DNA of 64,000 nucleotides from Paraspadella gotoi (GCA_051294375.1 CM119269.1:15635918-15699917); one strand, 5' to 3'; counted from the stretch's first letter, positions 35,946 through 46,753 are shown. Numbers and translations: made by a program. The notes: a model not told the origin generated them from the letters alone.

Positions 35946-36300
35946 GTAGAGAGACCTTGATTCATAAAGGTGGCGTCTGGGTGGCGTGGCTAACGACATC
36001 GCTGCGTTGGCATAGGAGTTAACCGCCGCGTTACGTACGTCAGCGCTGCGTAGCGAACGACTTAACATCAGCGCAGCGAACGATTCCGTTACGTAAACTA
36101 GGCGTCGGACGTCTGAGCGGCGTGCCTCTAGCGGACCGCAAGACGTCACCGCGACTTGGCGCACGATAAGGCGTGTCGTAAGTCACCCGAGCGAAGCTCA
36201 GCACGTCACCGACACAAACGTAGATTTTCATCGTTGTGACTTTTTCATCGCTTGACCCGGATTCGTTCTCTGGTTCAACAACAACAACAACGACAACAAC
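35205..36300. promoter_or_regulatory. CpG-rich promoter-like region with CRE-type sites
   Basis: The most CpG-dense kilobase of the window. It contains TGACGTCG (35210-35217), GACGTCAC (35245-35252) and the full palindrome TGACGTCA (35309-35316), the CREB/ATF binding site. More GACGTCACC-like words lie near 36140-36190. A (GA)n run (35888-35942) interrupts it. No downstream gene could be recognised, so which strand it drives is unknown. Confidence 0.35.
35624..35881 (+). CDS. Possible short membrane-protein frame in the CpG-rich region
   Basis: An ATG-initiated 85-codon frame: an Asp/Ala-rich N part (residues about 10-45), then a long Val/Phe/Gly hydrophobic stretch (about 47-72) and a basic turn (VKR). 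The hydrophobic stretch is largely written by a (GTC)n repeat, so it may be accidental. A possible donor (ACCTG|gtgatg) lies near the end. I do not recognise it; treat as hypothetical. Confidence 0.2.
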   Translation: MPAHLRPGLRDFNSSADRDSFFTADAADADAAASVDGAAAFSEDPFGVVSVVVVVAVVVGFVVAVGFGLLWVKRENLYLVMPWSR

Positions 36301-36570
36301 CAAGATGCACTACCTCGGTGTTGCCTTCACTGAATAAACTTTTTCTCATTCAACCTCCACCAACTCACTCATTTTGTCTAGTTTTATTGTTAACCTTGTT
36401 TTAGATTAATAATCGTCGGTCTCTCCTTAATTATCTAGAAAAAATACCTAAAACTCATTGAAAGGAGAAATTTTTAAATCCGTCTTTGGCAATGCCTTAT
36501 ATTTCTAAGAAGAAACGTCGCGGCTGGGATTTCCTTCTGTGACTAATGAATGTTATAAAAAGAACGGTGA

Positions 36571-36911
36571 TCCCAATGTGTTGCGCCGCAGTGAGTTCTT
36601 TCCGTATGTATGTATGTATGTAAGTATGTATGTATATATGTATATATGTATGTATGTAAGTATGTATTGTATGCACTGAATCGAAGTTCCGTCTTTCATT
36701 TCTTATAGTTTTAGGATTTCCTAAAGGCGGAGCTAGCAGTCACTTAGATTTGAGTTATTTTTGTCTTAACAAATGAGCAACCAACTTTAACAACTATAAC
36801 AGACCGATGGACAGACATACCGACCGACATACCGACAGACAGACCGTCCGATCGACAGACTGAACGAAAAGTGTCTTATAGAGTTGCTCCGCGAGTACTC
36901 GCGGCGCAACT
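36571..36911 (+). mobile_element. Hairpin-ended element, family B, plus-strand copy
   Basis: Starts CAATGTGTTGCGCCGCAGTG, then carries a (GTAT)n run (36605-36668), the block TTAACAAATGAGCAACCAAC, a (GACCGACA)n microsatellite, CTTATAGAGTTGC and the terminal hairpin with core GCGAGTACTCGC (36883-36910), followed by TAAAAAG. It is the best-preserved member of family B. Confidence 0.65.
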
Positions 36912-36931
36912 AAAAAGATTATTTGTTACGA

Positions 36932-37032
<101 letters not shown>

Positions 37033-37039
37033 TCCCATT

Positions 37040-38860
37040 GAGTCATTGCCCGATGTTAAATTTTCACAAACGATATTTGTGTACGTGAACTTTTCCAGTT
37101 TTTAAAGGACTATTATTCTTAAAAGCGACCGATAACGAAAAAAAAAAGTGAAACGTAAAACTTTCTTGAATTATTTATTGTTCGAAAGTACTTCTGCACT
37201 GTACTTCTGTACTTTTGCAGTAAGTTTATAAAATTTATTTTGATATTGGATTTTTTAGCGAATAAAAGAAAATTATACAAATAACCGTCCTTTTCAGTTT
37301 TTTAAAAAATTCAATATATGAGCGTCAAGATTGTTAAAAAAAGCTAAAATGACGTATTAAATTCTCTTCAGAATATTATTACACTCAGCGAAGACCTGAC
37401 AATGAGGGAAGGCGTTCGATAAGAGCGATAATAGATCAGATTACCCTGAAAAGGGGAGTGAGAAGGAACGGGGGGAATAGGAAAGAGGAATAGTACGATA
37501 CATAGGCACAATAATATTATCCAAAAGAACTTAGTATTTGATAAATTATATCGGCGCAACTAAAAAAAAAGATAAAAGCAAACAAAATTGTAAAGAGAGG
37601 ATGTGAAAATGTTCACAACGAATTCGGATCCGATGTCACAATTCGAGGTTCCAGTTCGATTTTTCGCTTCTCAAATCTCCGTTTTTTCCAACTTTTCGCT
37701 TCTCCGCCTCTCAATTTAACGCTTATCAACTTTTCAACGTTTTTTCAATCTTCCGCTTCTGAACCTTCCGCTTTTATTATTAACCGCTTCAACTCTCTTT
37801 CTTTCTTTTAAATGCGACTTAACATATTATTCACGAAATTCCCATTATCCTATTATCGATCGTTTTATTTGCCTGACTAGAAATTGAAATATTCAATAAG
37901 TTATATACGTTTTAGGAAAACTATGTCCTCGTGTGATTCGTTCAGAAAACGAATGGAAAAGCGATTCGACATTAATTGAAATTTATTGAATCATTTAGAG
38001 GCTGACTTTTGTGACTTTTCGACTTTTTGTGTTTTTTTTTTTCAGAATATTACTTAGTTATTGATAGTTTTTGGTTTTCCGATTACGGCTCAGCAGTTAA
38101 ATAGTCCTTGTCTTCTTCTTAATGAGAGTCTTTCTTCTCATTTTCTGTTACAACTTTTTCATATCATTCTTTTTTATATGAATTATCATCTTCCTGGATA
38201 TTATACTTGTCATCCTTCTCATCGATATCTTTTAAATCCTTTAAACATTTTTTTAGCATAACAGTATAGTAAATTCAATTATTTAAGATTTGGATTCGAC
38301 GTAAAAAACTCAGAAACTTTTACAAAATATTTTTTATGACCGAAAAAAATGACTAAAACGTTTTCACATATATAAGTTTCTACTATAGTTTGGGAGCTCA
38401 AATGATTCGAACAAAGACGACAACGACGACGACGAATATAACAACGAAGACAACGACGAAGTCTTTGAATAAAAAAGTTATGATTTTTCACCTTTTTCCC
38501 CGTTTTTAATTCTGAAAACGACTGAATTTTTGATAATATGCTTTTTAATTTTGATTTAACTTTTTATGAATCTTTATTAAGTTTTAAAAAAATTATTTTT
38601 AAAATTTACTATTTTATAAGAATATTACTACAAATATATTGTATTTTACTATTCTGTTCCCGAGACAATATGAAAAAATTTTTTTTTGTACTATCATACT
38701 ATCATACTATCTCACGTCTAAATATCCTTGTTTGATCACCTAAATATTTTTTTGTTCTTGAGAGCTGAACTCTAGTATACAATAAAAAATCGGACTTAGT
38801 TTTATTTAAAATATTTCTTATAAGATAAGCAATTACATTCCGATGTTGGATTAAAATTTG
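37040..38860. other. Intergenic, no gene seen
   Basis: AT-rich. Small frames (38061-38261, 38538-38735) are hydrophobic only because of T-rich composition. A lone ACTAAAAA preceded by GGCGCA at 37553-37566 may be the scar of another family B end. Confidence 0.45.
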
Positions 38861-38866
38861 TTCGCT

Positions 38867-38917
38867 TTAATTAAGATAAATTAAAAGAACAAGAACGATA
38901 ATGTATACTAAGCGACG
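38867..38917 (-). pseudogene. Duplicated 3' scrap of the XKR-like gene
   Basis: On the minus strand this reads RLVYIIVLVLLIYLN-stop. It aligns with RLIFVIVPVLLIYIN-stop, the C-terminus of the XKR-like gene ending at 39257. The DNA after the stop also matches (ATTCCGATGTTGG... against TTCCAGTGAGAG...). The frame closes with stops just upstream, so only the last coding bases and 3' flank are recognisable. An alternative last exon is conceivable but no acceptor was seen. Confidence 0.5.
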
Positions 38918-39256
38918 CCTAGTAAGCGTTGAACAATAATCTCATTAAAAAATTGCAAAACATATCCAGTAATAAAAAATTTTTAATTAAAGTGACAGAG
39001 GTTGACGACATTGATTTGAAACTAAAGATAATGAAAGAACACATTCGAATACAACAAGGTTGATTCAGTATAATTATAATCGACAAACTATAATACTACA
39101 CTAGATTTTTAAGCCAGAAATTTGAATAATGTTACCACCAGTGGTTTAAATTTATCATGGTGTTTGAGTTAAATTTGACTACGTTTATAAGAATAATTTT
39201 TTATAAGTAGCATAAGCAAAGACATCCTGTTCCAGTGAGAGCGAAATTTGTAAACT

Positions 39257-41029
39257 TTAATTGATATAAATTAATAGAACAGGAACGATGACGAAAATTA
39301 AGCGTAGTAAAACAATGTTAGGTTCGTCATGGCCGGTGATTAGTTTTATATTTTCTCTTACTTTTTCAGTAAAATTTTCCAACCTTGCGAGGTCGTACCA
39401 ACTGAAATCCACTTCTCCGATCTGATTCCTATAACAAGAGCCCAAAACTGAACTAAAATCTTCGATGGGGTAAAATTCTGTAGAGTGAAGTTGATAACTA
39501 TACTTATACATTAATATTATAGCAGGACCCGGCAACCTGTAGGGAGAGAAAGCACCCATCGACAATTTAAACACTTTTGTTGAATAATCACTCGAAAAAA
39601 AACTTTGTAAAATATATAAAGAAAAATAGAGAAATGAAACTGAAAAAATATAAACTATTTTGATCTTTAGCCTTGATTCCTTCTTTTCTAAATGGTGCAA
39701 CAATATTGCTAAGGGAGAAAAAATCAAGATGACAGAAAAAAAAACCAAGTTGTCCGAAATCAGTTTATAGTCAAAAAGTTTGCGGTGAATCATTTTGTAA
39801 TTATTAGCACTATTATCTGTACTTAGATTTGAAAAACATAGTTCATAGGATAGGTCAAATATATATTTTTTAAAATAAAATTTTATTTTTATTATTTTTA
39901 CTAATAGGAAAGAGTACGATAATAACATTAATGTGATATAAATAAATCTGTTGATAAATTTTTTACACTTTCCACGATTGATCAAAATCAAAGAAACAAC
40001 CATGAGAAAAATATTAGTAATCAAATAACTATGTTTGAAAACCATCAATTGTATTTCACGGCATGGTTTATGTAAACTATGGGACCAAAAAAAAGAAAAT
40101 CTATTTTTTTTTGAAAAGACGATACTTCTCGAAACAGTTGAAAGTTTCAAGCATACTAAAAAAAGCAGTATTAGGCTTACTGTCGAATAAATTTCTAGAA
40201 AATAAGTCAAAAATGATTTAGTTAAAATTATGAGATAAATAATATTGATTAAACCCATTATTTGATCAAAAAAAATCAAAGCAAGTAGTGTTGAATATTC
40301 AGGTAGAAAGAGCTTGTAGTTACCAAGATTTATTATCATTGTTGGATTTCGCTTTCTTAATTTTTTATCCACAGGATTCTGACATCCAACAAAGTCAATG
40401 TTTTTATAACGTGGTAAAATAATTCGATCCCATTTTGATCCTTTAGATTTACCCTTTAATTTTACACAATCAAAATAGCTTTGATTATTCCAGCAATCGT
40501 GGTAGATCAATAGCTGTGCATGAGTAGTAGGCTTTATGTTGCTTAGACCCCAATCAGTTTTCACTCCGGCAAATATCCCAATATGTGACGTCATTGTTTC
40601 ATGCGTTTCAATAAAAAAAAACAATGACAGAAAAAAAGCCGAGATGAAGAGTGATCTTACGAGGCCCAAAATTTTAGGTTTTCGGGCACTACAAGAAAGC
40701 TTAACATCTTCAACTACGGGAGCCATGTTCAATATTTTTTGAGAATCTTTTATTAATATTTTGCAATCAGAGAAATTTAAAACTCGAAAAAAAATTATCG
40801 GTAAAAGCGCGATAAAATATTCCGAAAGTCTAACAGAGTAAACCAAAATTATAAATGTGCATACGCTTAAACCCACCATAGATTGGGCAATGTCGAAAAG
40901 TTTTGAAATGCTAGAGATGAATTTTGGACCGATGTTTAATTTTGAATACAAAGTTCTTGAACGAAAGAGAGCAGCTGTGTTTGCGATGCTCATAGTTGAC
41001 AAAAATAGGGAAACATATTGTAATGGTTC
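39257..41029 (-). CDS. XKR-like gene, exon 3 (long last exon)
   Basis: Acceptor TTTTTTTCAAG|GAACC at 41029, in phase 0 with exon 2; stop TAA at 39259-39257. The single 590-codon frame begins with the XKR helix EPLQYVSLF, continues through FIILVYSVRLSEYFIALLPIIFF, and then holds at least six further hydrophobic segments. An extracellular-type loop contains HDCWNNQSYFDC. The intron before it is 1.45 kb and full of repeats. Confidence 0.75.
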   Translation of the reverse strand, partial: EPLQYVSLFLSTMSIANTAALFRSRTLYSKLNIGPKFISSISKLFDIAQSMVGLSVCTFIILVYSVRLSEYFIALLPIIFFRVLNFSDCKILIKDSQKILNMAPVVEDVKLSCSARKPKILGLVRSLFISAFFLSLFFFIETHETMTSHIGIFAGVKTDWGLSNIKPTTHAQLLIYHDCWNNQSYFDCVKLKGKSKGSKWDRIILPRYKNIDFVGCQNPVDKKLRKRNPTMIINLGNYKLFLPEYSTLLALIFFDQIMGLINIIYLIILTKSFLTYFLEIYSTVSLILLFLVCLKLSTVSRSIVFSKKNRFSFFWSHSLHKPCREIQLMVFKHSYLITNIFLMVVSLILINRGKCKKFINRFIYITLMLLSYSFLLVKIIKIKFYFKKYIFDLSYELCFSNLSTDNSANNYKMIHRKLFDYKLISDNLVFFSVILIFSPLAILLHHLEKKESRLKIKIVYIFSVSFLYFSLYILQSFFSSDYSTKVFKLSMGAFSPYRLPGPAIILMYKYSYQLHSTEFYPIEDFSSVLGSCYRNQIGEVDFSWYDLARLENFTEKVRENIKLITGHDEPNIVLLRLIFVIVPVLLIYIN

Positions 41030-43172
41030 CTTGAAAAAAATTGATTCAAAATAATTGCTTAAAAATGACAAGAAGCGAATAAAGTAGTTTAATAATTAAT
41101 TGATAATGTAGTCTCAAGCGTACTGTCACTATACAAGAGAAATCAAGTTCAAAGTTACCAACAGAGAAAGGAATAGTGGTTGAGGTTTCAGGAATTCTTA
41201 CAGTTTTATATGATGTCTTTATTTTAAAAATCAAACAATTATATCAAATTTTATCAGCACTGGAATCAAAAGTCAATTTTAAAATTTTTAAATCTTTCTA
41301 ACTGCCAACCGGATAGTTTTTCAGCGACTTAAAAAAACTTATTGTATACGGAAAAAACTTTTGATTTATGTTTTTAGCTGCGACTCGAGCAGTCGGTCAG
41401 TCGGTCCGTCATTATGTCTGTCCGTCGGTCTGTCCCACTTACGTTAAAAACGCTTATAACTTGCCTATAGATTGTTGCTCCTTTGTTGAAAATCAAATCT
41501 AAGCGACTACTGGCGCCGCCCTTTGTTTTTAATGATAAGTAAAAAGAAAAGTAATGCGGCGAAACACCTTGGAATAACCTTTCCTTGTTATTTAAGTTTT
41601 TATGATTAAGGTTTCGAATTTTGTGAAAGAGAAAAGAAGTTCGGTCAGATTATTGAGATACTGTGAAGTACATTTAGCAACACATAAAATTGTTGTCCAT
41701 TTATTTTCTTTCCAGAAAAAAAATTTAGCAATGTAAATAAATAAAAAACATTCAAAATGTTAAAATGTGAAAAATAAAAATTAACGTAGAGTGATTTTTT
41801 AAGTATATTAAATGAAATTGGGTAACTTCGTAAAAAATTTCATTTAATGCACTTAAAAAAAGACTCTTATTTATTTTTTTTCATAGTTTAACATTTTAAT
41901 GTTTTGTTTATTTATTTACATTGCTAAACGTACTATATTCAATAATCTGACAGAATTTTTTTCTCTATCACTCTCCCTAATTCTATTTGTTCTCAGCCTT
42001 CCACTGTCCTTTTCTCAATTCTTTGTTGGAAATCTTTATTTCTCTCTCTCTCTCTCTCTTTCTCAATTTTTAAACTGTGTGAAAATTTATTTCACTAACC
42101 AAGAAGTCTCTCATTGGAGCCGAATCAAGTTTGAGAAAACAATGCTGGATATGCTTAATAAATTAAATATTAATTAAGTAGCATAATCAAATAGTGAAAT
42201 ATATTTTTTTTATTTTTTTCCATTTTAACTCATTTCCACTTGGACGATTCCATCGAAACTTGATTTCCTGCTCAATCACGCACTTTCATACCCACATACA
42301 AAAGTTAATCGTTCCATCTAGTCATGATTAATTGGCGTTCAAAGCTAACGGGGGACGGACGGACGGACAGACGGACAGACGGACGATGTTCTTATATGAT
42401 AGAAATGACTTTGGGGTGGGACAGACGGACCTACAAAGTGGATTATAGATCCGGCTAAAAAATGAAAAAAATTACCAACCTGAATGCTCCATTTACAATA
42501 ATAAATATTTTCTCTGTTGATCCAACAATCGCAAGGAATATTTTCGTTCGGTTCAGTAGAGCCATTTTCGAAAACCCTAACTAAGTACCAATTAGGTTTT
42601 TTTTTTAAACATAAATAAGTTGTACCACTAGTCCACAGAGTCAGTAATGCGTAATACTGGATAAAAAGTTGAGGAAATGCCTCCAAAATACAATGTAGCA
42701 TAGAGTAAACCAAGATTAAATTTTCTTTTACTTCTAAATGAAGTTTTCTAAAAAGAAAAAAAAAATTTATAACGTAAATCCATTTCATCCTTCTATAATC
42801 TATATCCTCATATTATTAAACTTAATTAAATTACCTTAATTCCTTGTTGGTAAGATCGTTTAAAAAATATTCTATAGTTAATGAACACATTCCCAAACCA
42901 AAAAAATGCAGAAGTATAGTTAGCCAATATATCCATTTTTTTTGATAAACAATTGCGTATACTTGTCGATTAATCCTCAGAGCAGCCACTCCAAAAATAG
43001 TTGTTATAAAACAAATAATAAAAAGAATAGCAAGGCTAACCCATCCAATAATTTTGAGTTTAAAATAAGGATTATTTATATAATATACTGCTGTTGATAA
43101 ATCTGTTACCATATCTGTTACTTCCAATATATTTCTTCCTATCAAAAGCAAAACCTTGAGAAACGACTTCAT
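39257..43172 (-). CDS. XK-related (XKR) family membrane protein, three exons
   Basis: Joined from 43172-42835, 42747-42480 and 41029-39257: 2379 nt, 792 residues plus TAA. Frames join exactly (phase 2, then phase 0). The N-terminal 300 residues have XKR features: VTDMVTDLSTAVYYI in the first membrane segment, HCILEAFPQLFIQYYALLTLW, then EPLQYVSLFLSTMSIANTAALF. XKR proteins are multi-pass plasma membrane proteins; some vertebrate members scramble phospholipids when cleaved by caspases, others pair with transporters, so function here is open. Usual length is 350-450; here exon 3 adds about 400 residues with several more membrane segments and a cysteine-bearing loop (CWNNQSYFDC). No caspase site could be assigned. 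Which paralogue is unclear. Confidence 0.75.
41108..41265 (+). repeat. Direct repeat, copy inside XKR intron 2
   Basis: Starts GTCTCAAGCGTACTGTCA and ends with ACAGTTTTATATGATGTC, ATCAAACAATTATATCA and TATCAGCAC. The copy at 43640-43795 has the same order. Confidence 0.7.
41376..41575 (-). mobile_element. Hairpin-ended element, family B, in XKR intron 2
   Basis: Minus strand ends ...GCTCGAGTCGCAGCTAAAAA at 41376, preceded by a (GACCGACA)n microsatellite and the block AACAAAGGAGCAACAAT. The other end holds GGTGTTTCGCCGCATTAC. The TTATAGAGT block next to the hairpin is lost. Confidence 0.5.
42188..42457 (+). mobile_element. Hairpin-ended element, family A, 5'-truncated, in XKR intron 2
   Basis: Shares with 34500-34860 the blocks GATTCCATCGAAACTT, GCTCAATCAC and TAATTGGCGTT, the (GACGGACA)n microsatellite and the end GATTATAGATCCGGCTAAAA. 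The left part and the final hairpin are missing. It ends about 20 bases from the exon 2 donor. Confidence 0.6.
42480..42747 (-). CDS. XKR-like gene, exon 2
   Basis: Acceptor TTCTTTTTAG|AAAAC at 42747 (one base completes AGA), donor ATTCAG|gttggt at 42480; the preceding intron is 87 bases. It encodes the conserved LEAFPQLFIQYY helix and then a loop PCDCWINRENIYYC unusual for the family. A GTAATT donor four bases later would break the frame with exon 3, so the GTTGGT site is preferred. Confidence 0.72.
42835..43172 (-). CDS. XKR-like gene, exon 1
   Basis: ATG at 43172-43170, donor GAATTAAG|gtaatt at 42835; 112 codons plus two bases. Three hydrophobic segments at about residues 5-30, 38-62 and 82-105. 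The VTDMVTDLS motif near residue 18 matches the conserved acidic pair of the first XKR membrane segment. Confidence 0.75.
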
Positions 43173-43195
43173 AATATGTAAAGAAATTAGGAAAA

Positions 43196-44160
43196 AAAAG
43201 ATTTAAATTTTTGGCCGGCTACTTTGCAAACCTTCCGTGGATCGTCACTAGTAACAAGTAACTAGTTGCATTCGCTCTGTTTTAATCAATTCTTTTGAAA
43301 CTGCTGTGTTCGTTTACTAATCAAAAATTTTTTTTCAAAAATTTGTTTGGAAGAGAATAAGAAACTAATTCAAAAATCAGAAATTAACAAAAACTAAAAC
43401 AAAAAACAAGAAAACAGAAAAAAAGTTTTGTATATTCAATGGAGTTTAGTTGGTTCACTATTTTTTGTTTTCTCTTCCTTTTTTCCTTTTTCTTTTTAGC
43501 CTCTTTCTCTTTAAAGCCCGAAAAATCCATCACATTTACAAGATAATAACAAAGCAAAACCTTGCAAGACTTCAATCATGACTCTGTCATTTTATTAACC
43601 CCCAGAGTACCTGGCTTCCCTATGAAGGGGTATAATACAGAGTGTCTCAAGCGTACTGTCATCTTATAAATGAATACAGTGAATTAGTACAGTTCTAAAA
43701 AATGCATTTACTGTACTCTCTCAAGAAGTTCTTACAGTTTTATATGATGTCTTTATTTTTAAAATCAAACGATTATATCACATGTTATCAGCACAAGTAA
43801 ATTTTTTATCAATATTGAACAATTCAAATCTTTCTAAATACCTAAAATATTTTTTTAGCTACTTTGTTACACAATAATATGTCGCCACGGTATAATGATG
43901 GTCACAGGCCTTTCCTGACAGATTTTCACCATAGTCCTTCCGGATTCAAGAGTATTTGATTGGTTTTAATCTACATGAACAATGAACATTTTTTTTCACT
44001 CAAAGAAGGACAACTTAAAAAAAATTATATCATCTAAATTTTTTGATCAATTGTTAAACCAAAAATCCCCCCTAATTTGAACTTTGCATTGTGTCAACAA
44101 AAATACAAATAAACCTGACAATGGAGATACCATAAACATTAAACAAGTTTGAAGAAACAA
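43196..44160. other. Region upstream of the XKR-like gene, no further gene seen
   Basis: No TATA box at a convincing distance from the ATG at 43172. Contains a lysine-rich low-complexity minus frame (43384-43575) that I do not regard as coding. Confidence 0.4.
43640..43795 (+). repeat. Direct repeat, copy upstream of the XKR gene
   Basis: Starts GTGTCTCAAGCGTACTGTCA and ends ACAGTTTTATATGATGTC...TATCAGCACA. With the copy at 41108 it brackets exons 1 and 2 of the XKR-like gene in the same orientation. Confidence 0.7.
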
Positions 44161-44162
44161 CG

Positions 44163-44245
44163 ACGGATCTGCCTACGATAATTAAGCGGTAATAAGCTAA
44201 TCCGATGATAAATCTGACTTTCAATTTGTGATCGAGTTTTCTTCG
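44163..44245 (+). mobile_element. Hairpin-ended element, family A, left end only
   Basis: GACGGATCTGCCTACGA followed by the ATTAAGCGGTAATAAGC block and TTTCAATTTGTGATC, matching 34154-34245. The rest of the element is absent. Confidence 0.6.
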
Positions 44246-44960
44246 CAACATCTTCGATTCCTGGAGGCGACGGAGAAATCGTCGATTTAGTCTTCGCCAT
44301 CGTCGTCGTCGTCGACGTCGTCGTCTTTGTCTTTGCGCTAGAAATTTGCTTCGACCGGGGGTCAATCCTTTGGGATAATGTCTTCACAGTCAAGGTCACT
44401 ATCACGTACTGGCTTGTGCCATTGCGCCAGTGTTCAAGAGTCGAGGCATCTATCAAGTCTGGTCCAACATAGAAACCTCACTAGCTTACTATTAGTATTC
44501 TAATCATTATCGTCAATCAACCGTGATCCACATTGCTTGAAGTCAATCAATCCTGTTGGGCCATTTTCGTTACTTTTCTTTCTATAGATTCCTTTGCCAG
44601 CCCTCACTTTATGAACCCATTCTCTTACCCTTAAAAATGAAATACGCACAAAGGACCGTAGTTAGTCAATAACGAATGATCAGTTAAAGCCTACCTTCCC
44701 TTCATTTTCCTTTAAAAGCATTGGTTTCAGCAAGATCACGCAATGGGATCGTCATTCTGATCGCTTCTTCCGTCGCCGTCCGCAACAGACGGTAGGTTAG
44801 AGAGCGGCGTCCATAAAACAAGCACCGGCGTCCAGTCAAGGCGCAATTGCTTGTGCGCCAATGGGATTGGCGACTTCCGCCGAACGCGAGCACGAGACGA
44901 GTGGAAGACGAAAACGGATCTCTCGCTCTCTATCGCTTTTTCTCTTTCCTTTTTAAAGTG

Positions 44961-45025
<65 letters not shown>

Positions 45026-45075
45026 TCTCTCTCTTCTCTCTCTCTCTCTCTCGCGCGCGCTCTCTCTCTCTCTCT
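44961..45075 (+). repeat. (CT)n microsatellite with (CG)n insert
   Basis: CT runs with a CGCGCGCG stretch at about 45052. Confidence 0.9.
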
Positions 45076-45269
45076 TTCCAAAATTGGACGTCAGAGTGGG
45101 GAGGAGAAAAAATGGAGGAGGCAATCAACGAGGTGTGAAAAAGATAATGATGCAGCACATTTGCAGCACATTTTCTGCACATTTGCTGCTACGTTTATTC
45201 AGTTAATCTCGGGAGAGAGGCGTGGAATGGGCGGAGGGACTCGATGGATTCCAATCGTTGAATCGATTC

Positions 45270-45480
45270 GAAAGAAAAGAAAAGAGAAAGTTGAAAAGAA
45301 AAGAGAAGAAGTAAAGAAAAGTGGAGAGAAAGGAGAGAAAAAAGAGAAGAAGAAAATAAAAGTGGAGAAAAGGGAGAAAGGAAAAGAGAATAAGAAAAGA
45401 AAAGTGCAGAGAAAGGAAAGAGGAAAAGAGAAGAAGAAAAGAAAAGTGGAGAGAAAGGAAATAGGAAAAGACATACGGAT
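45270..45480 (+). repeat. Homopurine repeat tract
   Basis: Repeats of AAAAGTGGAGAGAAAGG and AGAAGAAGAAAAG spacing, almost no pyrimidines. The open frame is Lys/Glu low complexity. Confidence 0.75.
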
Positions 45481-46059
45481 TAGACTGTGCAAATATACAT
45501 ACAAAAATTTAAAAAAGAAAGGTTGAATAGACAAGTATAATAATTAATAAGGAAAGAAGAAAGAGAGGATAAATACGAATTTAAAAAAATATGTTATTAT
45601 TCAACAAACTGATTTTTTTTATGTTCAGTCCCGCCTCATCTTTTACCGCTGTTACTAAACAGAAAAAAAAATCTTAACTCCAAAGGCTCTTTAATTCTGT
45701 GACTATTGTTTTTATTCCCTCGAATTTTCCCACTTTGCAGAGTAAAGTGAATTGTAACAAGATAAGAAAGAAGAAGAAAAAAAAAAAGAAAACAGAAACC
45801 GTAGCCACTGAAGGCAGGACGGTGGAAAAAAGAGAAGAAATAAAAACCGGAGAGTCTGGACGCGAACCAACGACTTCGGTAAAAGGGCGAAGCGTTAAGA
45901 AAAAATAAAAAGAAAAAAAAAGAAAGAAAACGCGAAACAAATCTCCTTTTTATGGTCGCTGTACGTCAGCAAACGTGAGCTGACCAGATCAGCGCGCCTG
46001 CGCAAACTCGCGCCACCAAACCTTTCCATTGTTTTTCTTTATCCTTTCCCATTTTCCTC

Positions 46060-46525
46060 TTTGACTCTCCCTTCTTATCCTTCTTTTCCCTTTTCCACGG
46101 TTTCATCTTCTCTCTTTATTCTTCTCTTTCTCTTTCTTCCTATCTATCCTTCCCCCAATTTCTTCTTCTCTCTTTATCCTTCTCTTTCTCTTTCTCCCTT
46201 TCTCTCCTTCCCCCAATTTCTCCTTCTCTCTTCATCCTTCTCTTTCTCTTTCTCCCTTTCTCTCTTTCCCCCAATTTCTCATTTTATATTTAACCTTCTC
46301 TTTCTCCCTTTCTCTCCTTCCCCAATTTCTCTTTCTTCTTCCTTCCCTTTCTCTTTCTCCCTATCTCTCCTTCACCCAATTTATCTTTCTCTCTTTATCC
46401 TTCTCTTTCTCTTTCTCCCTTTCTCTCCTTCCCCCAATTTCTCTTTCTCTCTTTATCCTTCCCTTTCTCTTTCTCTCTTTTTCTCCTTCTTCCTCCCTTT
46501 TTTTCTCCTTCTCATTTCCAGTAGA
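46060..46525 (+). repeat. Homopyrimidine minisatellite, ~57-bp unit
   Basis: The marker CCCCCAATTTCT recurs at about 46152, 46210, 46268, 46320, 46374 and 46433, with CTTTCTCTTTCTCCC between. It is a near-pure pyrimidine strand. Confidence 0.85.
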
Positions 46526-46685
46526 ATCTCGTGTTTTGCCACGAGGTTTTTCCCCCCGCTCCGCCTTCCCCGTTGAGGCCCTAGCCTTTCGCAGGTTTAT
46601 GCCAGCGGAGAGAGAACGCACTATGAATTGTAAATCCCCTTTTTTTGTCCTTCTTATCGGATTCTGGAGACGAGAGAGAAAAGGA

Positions 46686-46720
46686 AAGGGAGAGAAAGAG
46701 AGAGAGAGAGAGAGAGAGAT

Positions 46721-46753
<33 letters not shown>
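46686..46753 (+). repeat. (GA)n microsatellite
   Basis: GA run with one GATTAGA break. Confidence 0.95.

Noticed and set aside
44139-44456. 105-residue Thr/Ser-rich minus frame
   Set aside because: It overlaps the left end of a family A element and a (GTC)n run; no splice sites were found to support it.
46061-46576. 171-residue Ser/Phe/Leu/Pro frame
   Set aside because: It follows the 57-bp pyrimidine minisatellite and has no independent coding signal.
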